Shown here: piece by piece, positions 56,829 to 64,000 of the stretch
How positions within the stretch are numbered: the first letter of the stretch is position 1
Layout of the letters: each line of letters opens with the position of its first letter
Origin: Roseiarcus sp963709185
Lineage (GTDB): Bacteria; Pseudomonadota; Alphaproteobacteria; Rhizobiales; Beijerinckiaceae
NCBI GenBank assembly: GCA_963709185.1
Contig: CAVPVQ010000014.1
Coordinates: 104,001 to 168,000 of the forward strand
Reading direction: 5' to 3'
DNA length: 64,000 nucleotides
Position numbers and translations under genes: made by a program
Notes under the pieces: model-generated
Seen by the model: the letters and a program-made list of their open reading frames with translations, nothing else
What the model was told of the DNA's origin: nothing
Database searches by the model: none

Positions 56829-58040
56829 CTATAGCTTCTTGCCTGGATCAGACTGTCGATCGACCGTAAACGTAAAGACATCATCGTTCGTTTCGATCCG
56901 AGGCACGCCCTGCTGCTCTCCTTCGCCCCGCTCGATAGCGTCGATCACTGGCCGTAGGTTTTCCATCACCGCCTCGCTGATCTCCGGCGTGAGCTTGATT
57001 GGGTTTCTGGCGTGTTCTCGCCAACCTGGCTCGAATCGATCGTACAGCCCGCTCGTCAGGTACTCCCCTTCGAGCGGTGGATATGCCGCGTACTGCATCG
57101 CTCCCGATGCCCGGACCTCTTCGGGGAGCGCCCGGTAGTACTCATTGAGCTTAGCCAGATCGTCTTTTAGCAGTTGGCCCGGCACAAACGACTGATCCTC
57201 GCCCATGAACAGCGGCGCTATTGACGCATGTAGACGGTCGAACGAGGTGAACACCCGACAGAATGGCAAGTAGAAGAGGTAGGCCATGTCATTGCGGTTC
57301 GAGGTGCGTACCGCGTCGATCTTCCCCGTCGCGATCGCCAAGTGAAAAAAGACCTCACAGCGGAACACATAATCGGCGTAGGGCGCGAAGTCCCTCAGCG
57401 CCGGGCCGCCGTGCTCTTTCCAACGCTTCAGAATTGCCGGCCGGTAGCTCTCCGGAATGTTCAGCACATCCAGCGCGGACTTGAAAACGGCGTACCGCCG
57501 GCCATTCGCCAGCGCGATGTCATCAGCCGCTGCTTTCACTGCCGCGAAGTCCGAAAGCTTCAGCGCGCCGCGCGCCTGCGACGCCTTTCGGATAGCCGTC
57601 AAATCGAGCTTTTCGAGTGCCTCGCGCCACGCCTTGGCAAAGTCCCGCTCGACGCCGAGGAAGTCCCCTTTTCGCCACCGCCTCACAGCGGCGCTTTCGG
57701 GCATCTCCCCATAGTAGCTTGTGACACGGTCGCCCGCGTGAATGATCTTCCCTTCAGGAATGACTGGCACCCGGATCATCTCGACCGGATGTCCCAACAG
57801 ATCGCCCAGCACCAATGTCGCGTGATGGACGTTCGGAAACGCGCCGAGCTGCGGTACCTTCGCGGATATCCTCGCAACTACATCCTCAGCCGTTTTGCCT
57901 TCCGGCGGAGCCTTATGGAGATCCGCCAGCACCTCGGTCAGGAAGATCGGGACGATGTTCGCGCGATAGTGGATCCCAAGCCAGAAGGCTTGTTCCCTAT
58001 TGAGACTTTGGATCGCCGACTTGTCGCAGATGATGATCAT
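56829..58040 (-). CDS. Uncharacterised protein with PIN-like N-terminus
   Basis: The 403-residue protein is not one I can name. It begins MIIICDKSAIQSLNREQAFW and continues IVPIFLTEVLADLHK. A strand ending in Asp, then a helix with Glu in TEVLADL, is the usual opening of PIN-type nucleases. The rest is mostly helical, with a Phe-rich segment YLFYLPFCRVFTSFDRLH and an ERGEGEQQG linker near the end. The start at 58040 is chosen over an upstream frame that runs into the SRAP gene. It is the last gene of the helicase-zinc ribbon-SRAP run, 31 bases after SRAP. Confidence 0.6.
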   Translation of the reverse strand: MIIICDKSAIQSLNREQAFWLGIHYRANIVPIFLTEVLADLHKAPPEGKTAEDVVARISAKVPQLGAFPNVHHATLVLGDLLGHPVEMIRVPVIPEGKIIHAGDRVTSYYGEMPESAAVRRWRKGDFLGVERDFAKAWREALEKLDLTAIRKASQARGALKLSDFAAVKAAADDIALANGRRYAVFKSALDVLNIPESYRPAILKRWKEHGGPALRDFAPYADYVFRCEVFFHLAIATGKIDAVRTSNRNDMAYLFYLPFCRVFTSFDRLHASIAPLFMGEDQSFVPGQLLKDDLAKLNEYYRALPEEVRASGAMQYAAYPPLEGEYLTSGLYDRFEPGWREHARNPIKLTPEISEAVMENLRPVIDAIERGEGEQQGVPRIETNDDVFTFTVDRQSDPGKKL

Positions 58041-58071
58041 GATGCAAGGTGCCGGTTGGGTGGCGTTGGGC

Positions 58072-58662
58072 TCATCCGACCTGCTCAACGCGCAGCGTTC
58101 CCGGCGGCAGTGGCTTGATCACCGACTTGGCCGAAATCGAAGGATCGAGCCAATTCGCCCACGCATCGCGATCGAGAATGACGATCTGCCGATCATGATA
58201 CGGCGCGATGTCGGCACCAGGCGGCATCGTCAGCATCGTGAAGGCCTCTCCCACCTCGGGCGTGTTGCGCCAGATGCCGGCGATGCAGAAGATCGGCTCG
58301 TCCTTCTTCGTGAACAGCCACTTGTCCTTGCGCTTCGTCTTTTTGTCGGCCGGGTCGGTGAATTCGTAGAAGCCATCGGCGAGGATGAGGCAGCGGCCGG
58401 AGGTAAACTCGCGCCCCTCGGAGCGGAAATTGTAGACGGGTTTGCCATTCTGCCCCGGCCAGCTCCATCGCCGCTGCACAAGATCGCCGGCGTCGCGCTC
58501 GCCGTCGATCGTCCGGACGATCGGCGCGATATCCGTGATCTTGATATCGTCGCGCGCCTGAATGTTGGGCGTGCCCTCGGAGAACCGGATTTTGATCTTG
58601 AGGTCTGCGAAATCCTCAAAGATCGCTGCCGTTTCCACCTTCAATCGATAGTCGTTGCACAT
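58072..58662 (-). CDS. SRAP domain protein (YedK/HMCES family)
   Basis: The 196-residue protein begins MCNDYRL, so processing exposes the catalytic Cys2 that crosslinks abasic sites in single-stranded DNA. Other active-site elements are YNFRSEGRE (Asn/Arg/Glu of the DNA pocket), LADGFYEFT (Glu) and APYHDRQIVIL (His). It protects abasic sites from error-prone processing. The longer upstream frame to 58890 is ignored because Cys2 fixes the start. It is 91 bases after the zinc-ribbon gene. It lies next to the SOS mutasome, but no LexA box was seen in front of it. Confidence 0.92.
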   Translation of the reverse strand: MCNDYRLKVETAAIFEDFADLKIKIRFSEGTPNIQARDDIKITDIAPIVRTIDGERDAGDLVQRRWSWPGQNGKPVYNFRSEGREFTSGRCLILADGFYEFTDPADKKTKRKDKWLFTKKDEPIFCIAGIWRNTPEVGEAFTMLTMPPGADIAPYHDRQIVILDRDAWANWLDPSISAKSVIKPLPPGTLRVEQVG

Positions 58663-58753
58663 GCAGCTCATCATTCCTGCGGCGGCACCGACCTGAGCCC
58701 CGTTGTGGAGCGAGGGCGGCAGACAAGGGTAAAGCGGCGGAGATTCACGCATC

Positions 58754-59005
58754 TCAGAGCGTCCGGAGTTCTTCCAGGTCCGACGCTGTTTTCTGCAGGA
58801 TGACCGCGAAGCACGCGTCACATACCGGCTTTGCGGAGCTATACGCACTACCAAGCTTGGGAATCTCGATGCAGGACTGGCCAGCCGCAATTTCCGTGTC
58901 GCACCGATAGCAGGCTGACTTTCGCTTCACGTCGCGGCGCCGCGGTCTGCCGTTTGTGCCGCCAATCAGAGACGGCGTCGGCCCTTTAGGCGTTTTCTTT
59001 GTCAT
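58754..59005 (-). CDS. Small zinc-ribbon-like protein
   Basis: The 83-residue protein MTKKTPKGPTPSLIGGTNG has a basic N-terminus (GRPRRRDVKRK) and two Cys pairs, CYRC and VCDACF, separated by about 30 residues, which suggests a zinc ribbon. A Lys/Arg-rich part plus zinc ribbon suggests nucleic-acid or protein binding. ATG 59005 overlaps the helicase gene end by 20 bases, so the two are translationally coupled. I do not recognise a named family. Confidence 0.7.
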   Translation of the reverse strand: MTKKTPKGPTPSLIGGTNGRPRRRDVKRKSACYRCDTEIAAGQSCIEIPKLGSAYSSAKPVCDACFAVILQKTASDLEELRTL

Positions 59006-61016
59006 AGTCCGCCTTCGCCTTTCTAACCCGCCGAACCAAGGTCTGAAGCAAATCGTCAAGATCATCGAGCACACCTCTAAACTCCTCAAGCGACGCTTCT
59101 GCTCTTTCCTTCCCCAGGCGCCTCTCGATCTCCTTGTTCACCATCATCAGGGCGCAGATGTAGTTGCTTTTGCCCGTCAGCTTCAGTGACTTATACTTAT
59201 AGACCAGCTCGGTGCCGGCCTGCGTAAGCTCGACATGATTCAGAAGAATGTTGGCGAGACGCTTCGCTTGTTCCTGAGTGCGCCGACGCGCCTCTTCCCA
59301 TTCTCGTTGAGGCTGGACGGCGAAGGGCTGGGCCGCCGCCCCTTTGCGCATTGGCGCCTGCTGCGCCATGCGCACCATCTCCTCAGCCTTGCTTGCGTCA
59401 AGTCCAAGAAGTTTCAAACGTTCGCGCAAGTCCTCGACGATTTGGGTATCTTCGACGGAGGTGAAGTCCTCCTCCCATAGCGACTCAACGATTTCGCCAT
59501 GCACGACGACGCGATCGGTCGCGCGTAGGCGCGCCGTGCCATCGAGGACGTTCTGCGGCACCTCGGGCTCTTCGCCGCCGATGACCTTGTCCCAGAACGC
59601 CTGGTCGTCGTTCTCAAATTCTTTGAATTCTTTGAGCCGTTCGTCGAGGTTCATGCCCAAGTGCGTCACGATGTGGCCGACGTTGTCGGGATGGCCCGGA
59701 TCGTTCTGCACCACCACACGCATGATGCGACCAACAAATTGGATATACGGCGCGAGCGACCGGAAAGGCCGGAAGATCGCGGCGACGCTCAGCTTGGGGT
59801 GGTCGAACCCTTCGCCGAGCATTTGCACCTGAATGATGCAATCCAGCGAGCCATTCCGTAAGGCCGCGAGAATAGCAGCCTGCTCGTCTTCGCTTTGTTT
59901 GCTGTGGATGACGTCAGCCGTAAATCCCCGCTCCTGGTAGAGGGACCGGATCTCGCGGGCATGATTGATCGAGCACGCAACGGCGATGAGCTGGTGCTGC
60001 GTTCCGGTCTGCCGCAACTCTTCGAGCTTCTGCAGGCTGCTGTCGACGATGTGCTGATTGCAAAGGCGCGCTAAGGCGACGCCCCGGCTGAACCAATCTT
60101 CCTGCTTTAACTGCAAGACCTCATCAAGCGTGTAAGTTCTACCGCTTGCATCGTTGAAGCCGAGTTCAATTGTCGACGGCGCAACATAACTCGCCTTTAG
60201 CCGCTTGATGTATCCCTTCAGGGTCGCGTTTCGGAACGGATACCGGAATACCAATTCGCCATCGAGCTCTTGCCGATCGCTCCGGAACGGCGTCGCGGTA
60301 AGGAGGATCACCTTGGCTTTCGGGAAACGATCGATGACCTTCTGCCAGCTTGCGGCAGCGCTATGATGCGCTTCATCGACAATAATCATGTCGAAGAAGT
60401 CGTCGGGAAACTGCGTCAGCCACTTGTCGACGTTGGTCGCGAGCTGATGCACATTGGTGATGACTAGGTGCGACTTGGTCGCGACCGACAGATTTCCGCT
60501 GTCGAGCGTACAAGCGAGCGGACCGGACATCATCTGCTCAGGACTCAGAACCGCAGCTTTCCGCCAGAAGCACTTCTGGCGGTTGGTGATGTCCATCGCG
60601 TCGAACAAACCATCCTTAATCGTGAGATTTGGCGCGATTACGATCACGCGGCCTTCCGCTAGGCCTAGCGGAAGCAGCGCGGCGAGGCCGGTCTTCCCGC
60701 AGCCGACCGGAATCTGCAGAATTGCTTTGTTCTTGCCCTTTCGGAAGAACTCGTAGGTCCGGAGATATCCGTCGCGCTGAGGGTCGCGGAGGTATTCGTT
60801 CCCATCGATCTTGAAATCGAGATCGAGGAAGAAAGCCTCTATGGGGCGGTTTGCGCGCACCCACTGGTCCAGGCCAGCCTTCTCGAACACCCACTTCTTT
60901 CCGATTTTGCGGCCGGGAATGCGCTGATCGCGGGCAAGCGCGTACAACGCCGTCTTGCCCATTCCGAGATATTCCGCGGTCTCCTCGAGTGAGAGCCAGC
61001 CATCCAGGTTTGCCAT
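58986..61016 (-). CDS. SF2 (DEAH) helicase with N-terminal excisionase-type HTH
   Basis: The 676-residue protein begins with a MerR/Xis-like helix-turn-helix (residues about 7-57: LSLEETAEYLGMGKTALYAL, IPGRKIGKKWVF). A superfamily 2 helicase follows: Walker A PVGCGKTGLAALL, VIVIAPN, DEAH as IIVDEAHHS, LLTATPFRSDRQ, then the second RecA lobe with QVQMLGEGFDHP and QFVGRIMR (motif VI). The C-terminal third is helical and charged (EEARRRTQEQAKRL). The HTH may direct it to a specific DNA site. It leads an operon with the zinc-ribbon, SRAP and PIN-like genes. The type resembles restriction or repair helicases, but I cannot assign a known system. Confidence 0.85.
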   Translation of the reverse strand: MANLDGWLSLEETAEYLGMGKTALYALARDQRIPGRKIGKKWVFEKAGLDQWVRANRPIEAFFLDLDFKIDGNEYLRDPQRDGYLRTYEFFRKGKNKAILQIPVGCGKTGLAALLPLGLAEGRVIVIAPNLTIKDGLFDAMDITNRQKCFWRKAAVLSPEQMMSGPLACTLDSGNLSVATKSHLVITNVHQLATNVDKWLTQFPDDFFDMIIVDEAHHSAAASWQKVIDRFPKAKVILLTATPFRSDRQELDGELVFRYPFRNATLKGYIKRLKASYVAPSTIELGFNDASGRTYTLDEVLQLKQEDWFSRGVALARLCNQHIVDSSLQKLEELRQTGTQHQLIAVACSINHAREIRSLYQERGFTADVIHSKQSEDEQAAILAALRNGSLDCIIQVQMLGEGFDHPKLSVAAIFRPFRSLAPYIQFVGRIMRVVVQNDPGHPDNVGHIVTHLGMNLDERLKEFKEFENDDQAFWDKVIGGEEPEVPQNVLDGTARLRATDRVVVHGEIVESLWEEDFTSVEDTQIVEDLRERLKLLGLDASKAEEMVRMAQQAPMRKGAAAQPFAVQPQREWEEARRRTQEQAKRLANILLNHVELTQAGTELVYKYKSLKLTGKSNYICALMMVNKEIERRLGKERAEASLEEFRGVLDDLDDLLQTLVRRVRKAKADYDKENA

Positions 61017-61147
61017 CGATGCCTCATGAAATGACGCTAAATGATACTAAACGACAGATAGAAATGCAAGCCGACATTCGGATGCGGAAGTCTGGCGGGG
61101 AAAGCCTTCCCCTGCGGCCGAGCCTGTAGGTCTCGGCCGACCCCTTC

Positions 61148-61164
61148 TGCGGGGACACCCCGCA
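61148..61164. other. GC hairpin TGCGGGG-ACA-CCCCGCA
   Basis: This is a perfect 7-bp stem with a 3-base loop in the divergent gap (61017-61253) between the helicase operon and the ardC-like gene. It has no T tract, so a role as terminator or protein-binding site is uncertain. Confidence 0.4.
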
Positions 61165-61253
61165 ACGCCCCGAGAGTGAGAGTGCGGACGGGTTTTCCGT
61201 GACGGGTTGAGGGCTGGGAGAGAGGCTCCCGGCGCCCGTCGCGGAGACCCGCG

Positions 61254-62201
61254 ATGTCCAGACACGCCGCTCGCGCTCGGTCCGGTTCCGACCGGACGAG
61301 CCTCTACGATGAAATCACCACCAAGATCATCACCGAGCTGGAGGCCGGCCGCGTGCCCTGGGTCCAGCCCTGGGGAACGGCGGCGGCGAAGGCGCCGCTC
61401 GCCATGCCGAAGAACGCCAGCACCGGCCGGTTCTATTCCGGGATCAATGTGCTGATCCTCTGGGGTTCCGTGATCGAGCACGGCTTCCCGGTCCAGGGCT
61501 GGCTGACGTTTCGCCAGGCGCTGGGTCTCGGCGGCAATGTCCGCAAGGGCGAGCACGGCACCACCGTCGTCTATGCCGACCGCTTCATTCCCGACGACGA
61601 GAAGAAACGGGCGCGAGAGACCGGCGAGGAAGCGCAAGCGATCCCGTTCCTCAAGCGCTTCACCGTCTTCAACCTGGCGCAATGCGAAGGCCTGCCGGAG
61701 GATCTCGTGGTCGCCGCACCGCCGCCGGAGCCGGGGCTGATCGAGCCCAAGGTCGAGGCGCTGATCAAGGCGACCGGCATCGATTTCCGCATCGGCGGCA
61801 GCCGGGCCTTCTACATGCCCGCGCACGACTATGTGCAGGTCCCGCCGCCGCAAGCTTATTTCGAGCCGATCAACTGGCACCGCACGGCGCTCCACGAGCT
61901 CGGTCACGCCAGCGGCGCCCCGCACCGGCTCAATCGCGATCTCTCCGGCTCTTTCGGCTCGAAGAAGTACGCCTTTGAAGAGCTGGTTGCCGAGATGAAC
62001 GCCGCGTTTTGTTGCGCCTCGCTCGGCATCGTGCCGACCGTGCGCCACGCCGACTACATCGGCTCCTGGCTGGAGGTGCTGCGCGAGGACAATCGAGCCA
62101 TCGTGCGCGCCGCGAGTGCCGCCTCCAAAGCTGCCGACTATCTGCTGGCCTTCTGCCCCGGCGCCGACGCCGCCCTCGACAACGAGCAGGCAGCGGCATG
62201 A
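61254..62201 (+). CDS. ArdC-like antirestriction protein (ssDNA-binding plus zincin domain)
   Basis: The 315-residue protein has the ArdC N-terminal domain (residues about 15-130: YDEITTKIITELEAGRVPWVQPW, YSGINVLILW, WLTFRQALGLGGNVRKGEHGTTVVY). A zincin-like metallopeptidase domain follows with HELGH at about 214-218 and a downstream acidic ligand in YAFEELVAEM. ArdC proteins bind single-stranded DNA and counter host restriction during conjugative entry, and they mark plasmids and integrative elements. It is divergent from the helicase operon. No relaxase or transfer gene is seen in the window. Confidence 0.92.
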   Translation: MSRHAARARSGSDRTSLYDEITTKIITELEAGRVPWVQPWGTAAAKAPLAMPKNASTGRFYSGINVLILWGSVIEHGFPVQGWLTFRQALGLGGNVRKGEHGTTVVYADRFIPDDEKKRARETGEEAQAIPFLKRFTVFNLAQCEGLPEDLVVAAPPPEPGLIEPKVEALIKATGIDFRIGGSRAFYMPAHDYVQVPPPQAYFEPINWHRTALHELGHASGAPHRLNRDLSGSFGSKKYAFEELVAEMNAAFCCASLGIVPTVRHADYIGSWLEVLREDNRAIVRAASAASKAADYLLAFCPGADAALDNEQAAA

Positions 62202-62283
62202 TGTATGCCCGCTGGGGTTCGTCGTTACGATCGACTCTACCACGACATCTTCCAGCCAAACCAACGGAATGTCAGGTGTCCAA

Positions 62284-62832
62284 ATGAATAGAACGTCTGT
62301 GACGCACCCGTTGGAGATCGCGGTCGTATCCGCGGGGCCCACCTTTGGACGTGTGGGCATCACTTTCTGCCCTGGTAAATATGACCTGCACGCAATGAGC
62401 GGGTATTGGAATCGTGATCTTTCTCTCGATCTCGATGCCATTCGCGATTGGGGCGCAGCCGCTGTCGTCACACTGGTGGAGCCGAAGGAATTAATCATGC
62501 TTCGAGTGGAGCGTCTTGGGGACGAAGTGCTTCGAAGAGGGATGTTGTGGTTCCACCTGCCGATTGTCGATGTGTCAACACCGGAGGAGGCCTTCGAGCA
62601 GCAGTGGGGCGTCGCTGGTAGTGAGCTTCGCACACTGCTGCGCAACGCGCGCGATGTCCTTGTTCATTGCCGCGGCGGGCTCGGACGAGCCGGCACGATC
62701 GCCGCTCGGCTTCTGATCGAACTCGGCATGGAGCCAGCAACCGCGATCAGGCAAGTGCGTGCCGTCCGCCCTGGCGCAATCGAGACGCGCGAGCAGGAAA
62801 GATACGTCCTCGGCATCGGCGTGGTGGCGTAA
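62284..62832 (+). CDS. Dual-specificity/tyrosine phosphatase-like protein
   Basis: The 182-residue protein has the cysteine phosphatase signature HCRGGLGRAGT, with Cys129 and Arg135. An upstream general-acid loop region lies at LWFHLPIVDVSTPEE, and a DWGAAAVVTLVE segment is typical of cyclin-dependent-kinase-inhibitor-3/DSP-like bacterial phosphatases. Two starts are possible: ATG 62284 with AGGTG upstream, or ATG 62269. It precedes the macro-domain-like gene by 18 bases, so they form a two-gene unit. The substrate is unknown; a phosphoprotein, phosphoinositide or ADP-ribose-phosphate target cannot be told apart. Confidence 0.82.
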   Translation: MNRTSVTHPLEIAVVSAGPTFGRVGITFCPGKYDLHAMSGYWNRDLSLDLDAIRDWGAAAVVTLVEPKELIMLRVERLGDEVLRRGMLWFHLPIVDVSTPEEAFEQQWGVAGSELRTLLRNARDVLVHCRGGLGRAGTIAARLLIELGMEPATAIRQVRAVRPGAIETREQERYVLGIGVVA

Positions 62833-62850
62833 CGAGACCCGGAAACGATC

Positions 62851-63866
62851 ATGGATTGGTTCGAAAAGCTCACGGGGTTTCGAGAAGCCGGCTACGACGA
62901 AACCCGCGCACGGCTTGAGATCGCGGGCACGAGACTGCGCTCCCAGAGTCAATGGCGAGAGTTATGAGACCGGCGAGCTTGAATTGGTTTCGCTCCAGAC
63001 TCTCCGGGAAAGAGCGGAAGCTGGGGGCCACCTGCCTGGCCGGATCAGGACAAGCGTAGTCACGGGCGATGTACGGCGCATGCACCGGTCTCCCGAAACT
63101 GCCGGCGCACTGTTCCAGGTAGCGTCGCAGTTCAATCTGCTCGAGATGGTGTCACCTGATGTGACGCCGGAACATGGCGTGACCCGGTATCAAAACGATC
63201 ACACTCAGGGGCCGGCTTGCGCCATCGCGGCTGGCGCAGCGACCATTTACCGGAATTACTTCGCACCCATCGGAGGTGGTCAGGGCCAGACGGCGACTAG
63301 GCAACTCGACGGGCTCACGGACCTTGGTGCAGCTTTGAGCGGTAGGACGAAGCTGCCTGTCGGCGATCTGTGGACGATGAAGAATGGCTACGCATTGGGC
63401 AACAAAGTCGGGACTCGACGCCATCACCCGATATCTCCAAACGCTCGCACCAGACCAAATCGATGTCTTGCGCGGGAAGCTGTGCATCGGAGTCCACCGC
63501 GATGTGGAAGTCACTGAAGTAGCGGCACCGGATCGACCGAAAGTCTCGCAAGCGTTTTGCTCGGCGCTTCCGGTCGCATACAGTCAAGTGCCTTCTCCTC
63601 ATTGGGAATTGTTCGCGTCGCTGGTCCTTGAGGCTGCATACGAGGCCACCTTGTGGGCTGCGGTTCTGAACGCGCAACGCGGCGCATCGAATGTTGTATT
63701 CCTGACGCTCCTCGGCGGCGGCGCTTTCGGCAATCCAAGCAGTTGGATTCACGCCGCCATGAGGCGAGCTCTGCAATTGATGATGACCTTCGACCTCGAC
63801 GTGAGGCTAGTGAGTTACGGGACACCATCGAGTGAGCTTTTGGCGATTGCCAAAGCGTTCCGCTGA
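62851..63866 (+). CDS. Macro-domain-like protein, frameshifted
   Basis: The gene starts MDWFEKLTGFREAGYDETRA and, after two single-base corrections, gives 337 residues. Frame breaks are in CCC at 62942-62944 (joining LRSRVNGESYETGELEL) and AAA at 63404-63406 (joining ALGNKSGLDAITRYLQ). Visible parts are LFQVASQFNLLEM, VTRYQNDHTQGPACAIAAG, IYRNYF and the C-terminal NVVFLTLLGGGAFGN. The latter resembles the ADP-ribose-binding Gly loop of PARG/macro-type proteins, and FQVASQFNLLEM fits the fold start. The family is not one I can name with confidence. It follows the phosphatase gene directly. Confidence 0.6.
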
Positions 63867-64000
63867 TTGTCGCCGACTACCTGACCTGACATCCCTGGCT
63901 AGCGGCTTCTCAAAGCTTGCACGCATTCGTGTCGCTCCTTGCCGAGTGCTGCGTCGTGAGTCGGACCAACGATACCGAGCGCGCGGCTCGGTGAGAGTGA

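Noticed and set aside
61047..62645. 532-codon minus-strand reading frame across the ardC-like gene
   Set aside because: It is antisense to two clear genes and has Arg/Gly-rich composition typical of shadow frames in GC-rich DNA.
1..64000. CRISPR arrays, rRNA or tRNA genes, transposases
   Set aside because: No regularly spaced repeats, conserved RNA sequence or transposase motifs were seen. The only regular repeat found is the 108-bp in-frame coding repeat at 17545-17850.

Overview
The window is GC-rich, about 60% or more by eye, and reads as an alphaproteobacterium, most likely of the Hyphomicrobiales/Rhizobiales type. The evidence is an NdvB/ChvB-type cyclic glucan synthase, a FixK-type box, an imuA-imuB-dnaE2 mutasome behind an alphaproteobacterial LexA box (GAAC-N7-GAAC), NnrS with an NnrR-like regulator, and a CheB-CheR hybrid kinase ending in a FixJ-like output. 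No rRNA, tRNA, CRISPR array, transposase or integrase was found.

Layout. (1) 1-2.5 kb: nitrogen-oxide/low-oxygen module, with the start of a CopD-like membrane gene, an FNR/NnrR-family regulator and nnrS. Two copies of one palindromic operator (TTGCG-N4-CGCAA) flank the regulator. (2) 3.1-34.4 kb: a dense carbon and energy metabolism block. It holds two proton-type P-ATPases, pgm, a giant ndvB-like gene, ppk2, a STAS-aldolase fusion, phosphoketolase, tal-pgi and the operon PRC-barrel-tpiA-rpiB-gnd-zwf-HAD-ackA. Together these encode an oxidative pentose phosphate entry, sugar-phosphate shuffling and a phosphoketolase/acetate-kinase exit making ATP, with polyphosphate and proton pumping alongside. 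(3) 34.5-41.1 kb: a small hydrophilic protein, an SPFH protein, a 1466-residue hybrid kinase behind a perfect FixK/FNR box, and a single-domain response regulator. Regions 2-3 lie between two diverged direct repeats (2530-2625 and 41353-41450), so the block may be an island. A short shared motif upstream of the SPFH gene, the response regulator and tal suggests co-regulation.

(4) 41.7-51 kb: a defence island. It has a DUF1778-GNAT toxin-antitoxin pair, directly followed by a large nuclease-NACHT (Avs-like) gene, then a Lit-like U49 peptidase, a DUF3800 protein and a second, possibly related protein. An identical 14-bp near-palindrome lies upstream of both the antitoxin and the NACHT gene. (5) 51.2-56.7 kb: SOS mutasome imuA-imuB-dnaE2. 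(6) 56.8-61 kb: a four-gene operon of HTH-SF2 helicase, zinc-ribbon protein, SRAP protein and a PIN-like protein. This is the best candidate for an undescribed DNA-processing or defence system. (7) 61.2-63.9 kb: an ArdC-like antirestriction protein, a dual-specificity phosphatase and a macro-domain-like protein.

Caveat: seven genes (ndvB-like, tal, pgi, zwf, PRC-barrel, NACHT, macro-like) are interrupted by 13 frameshifts. Every one is consistent with a single inserted base, and removing them restores full-length proteins. This looks more like insertion-type sequence error than gene decay. Such genes are given as one CDS each with the frameshift position stated.
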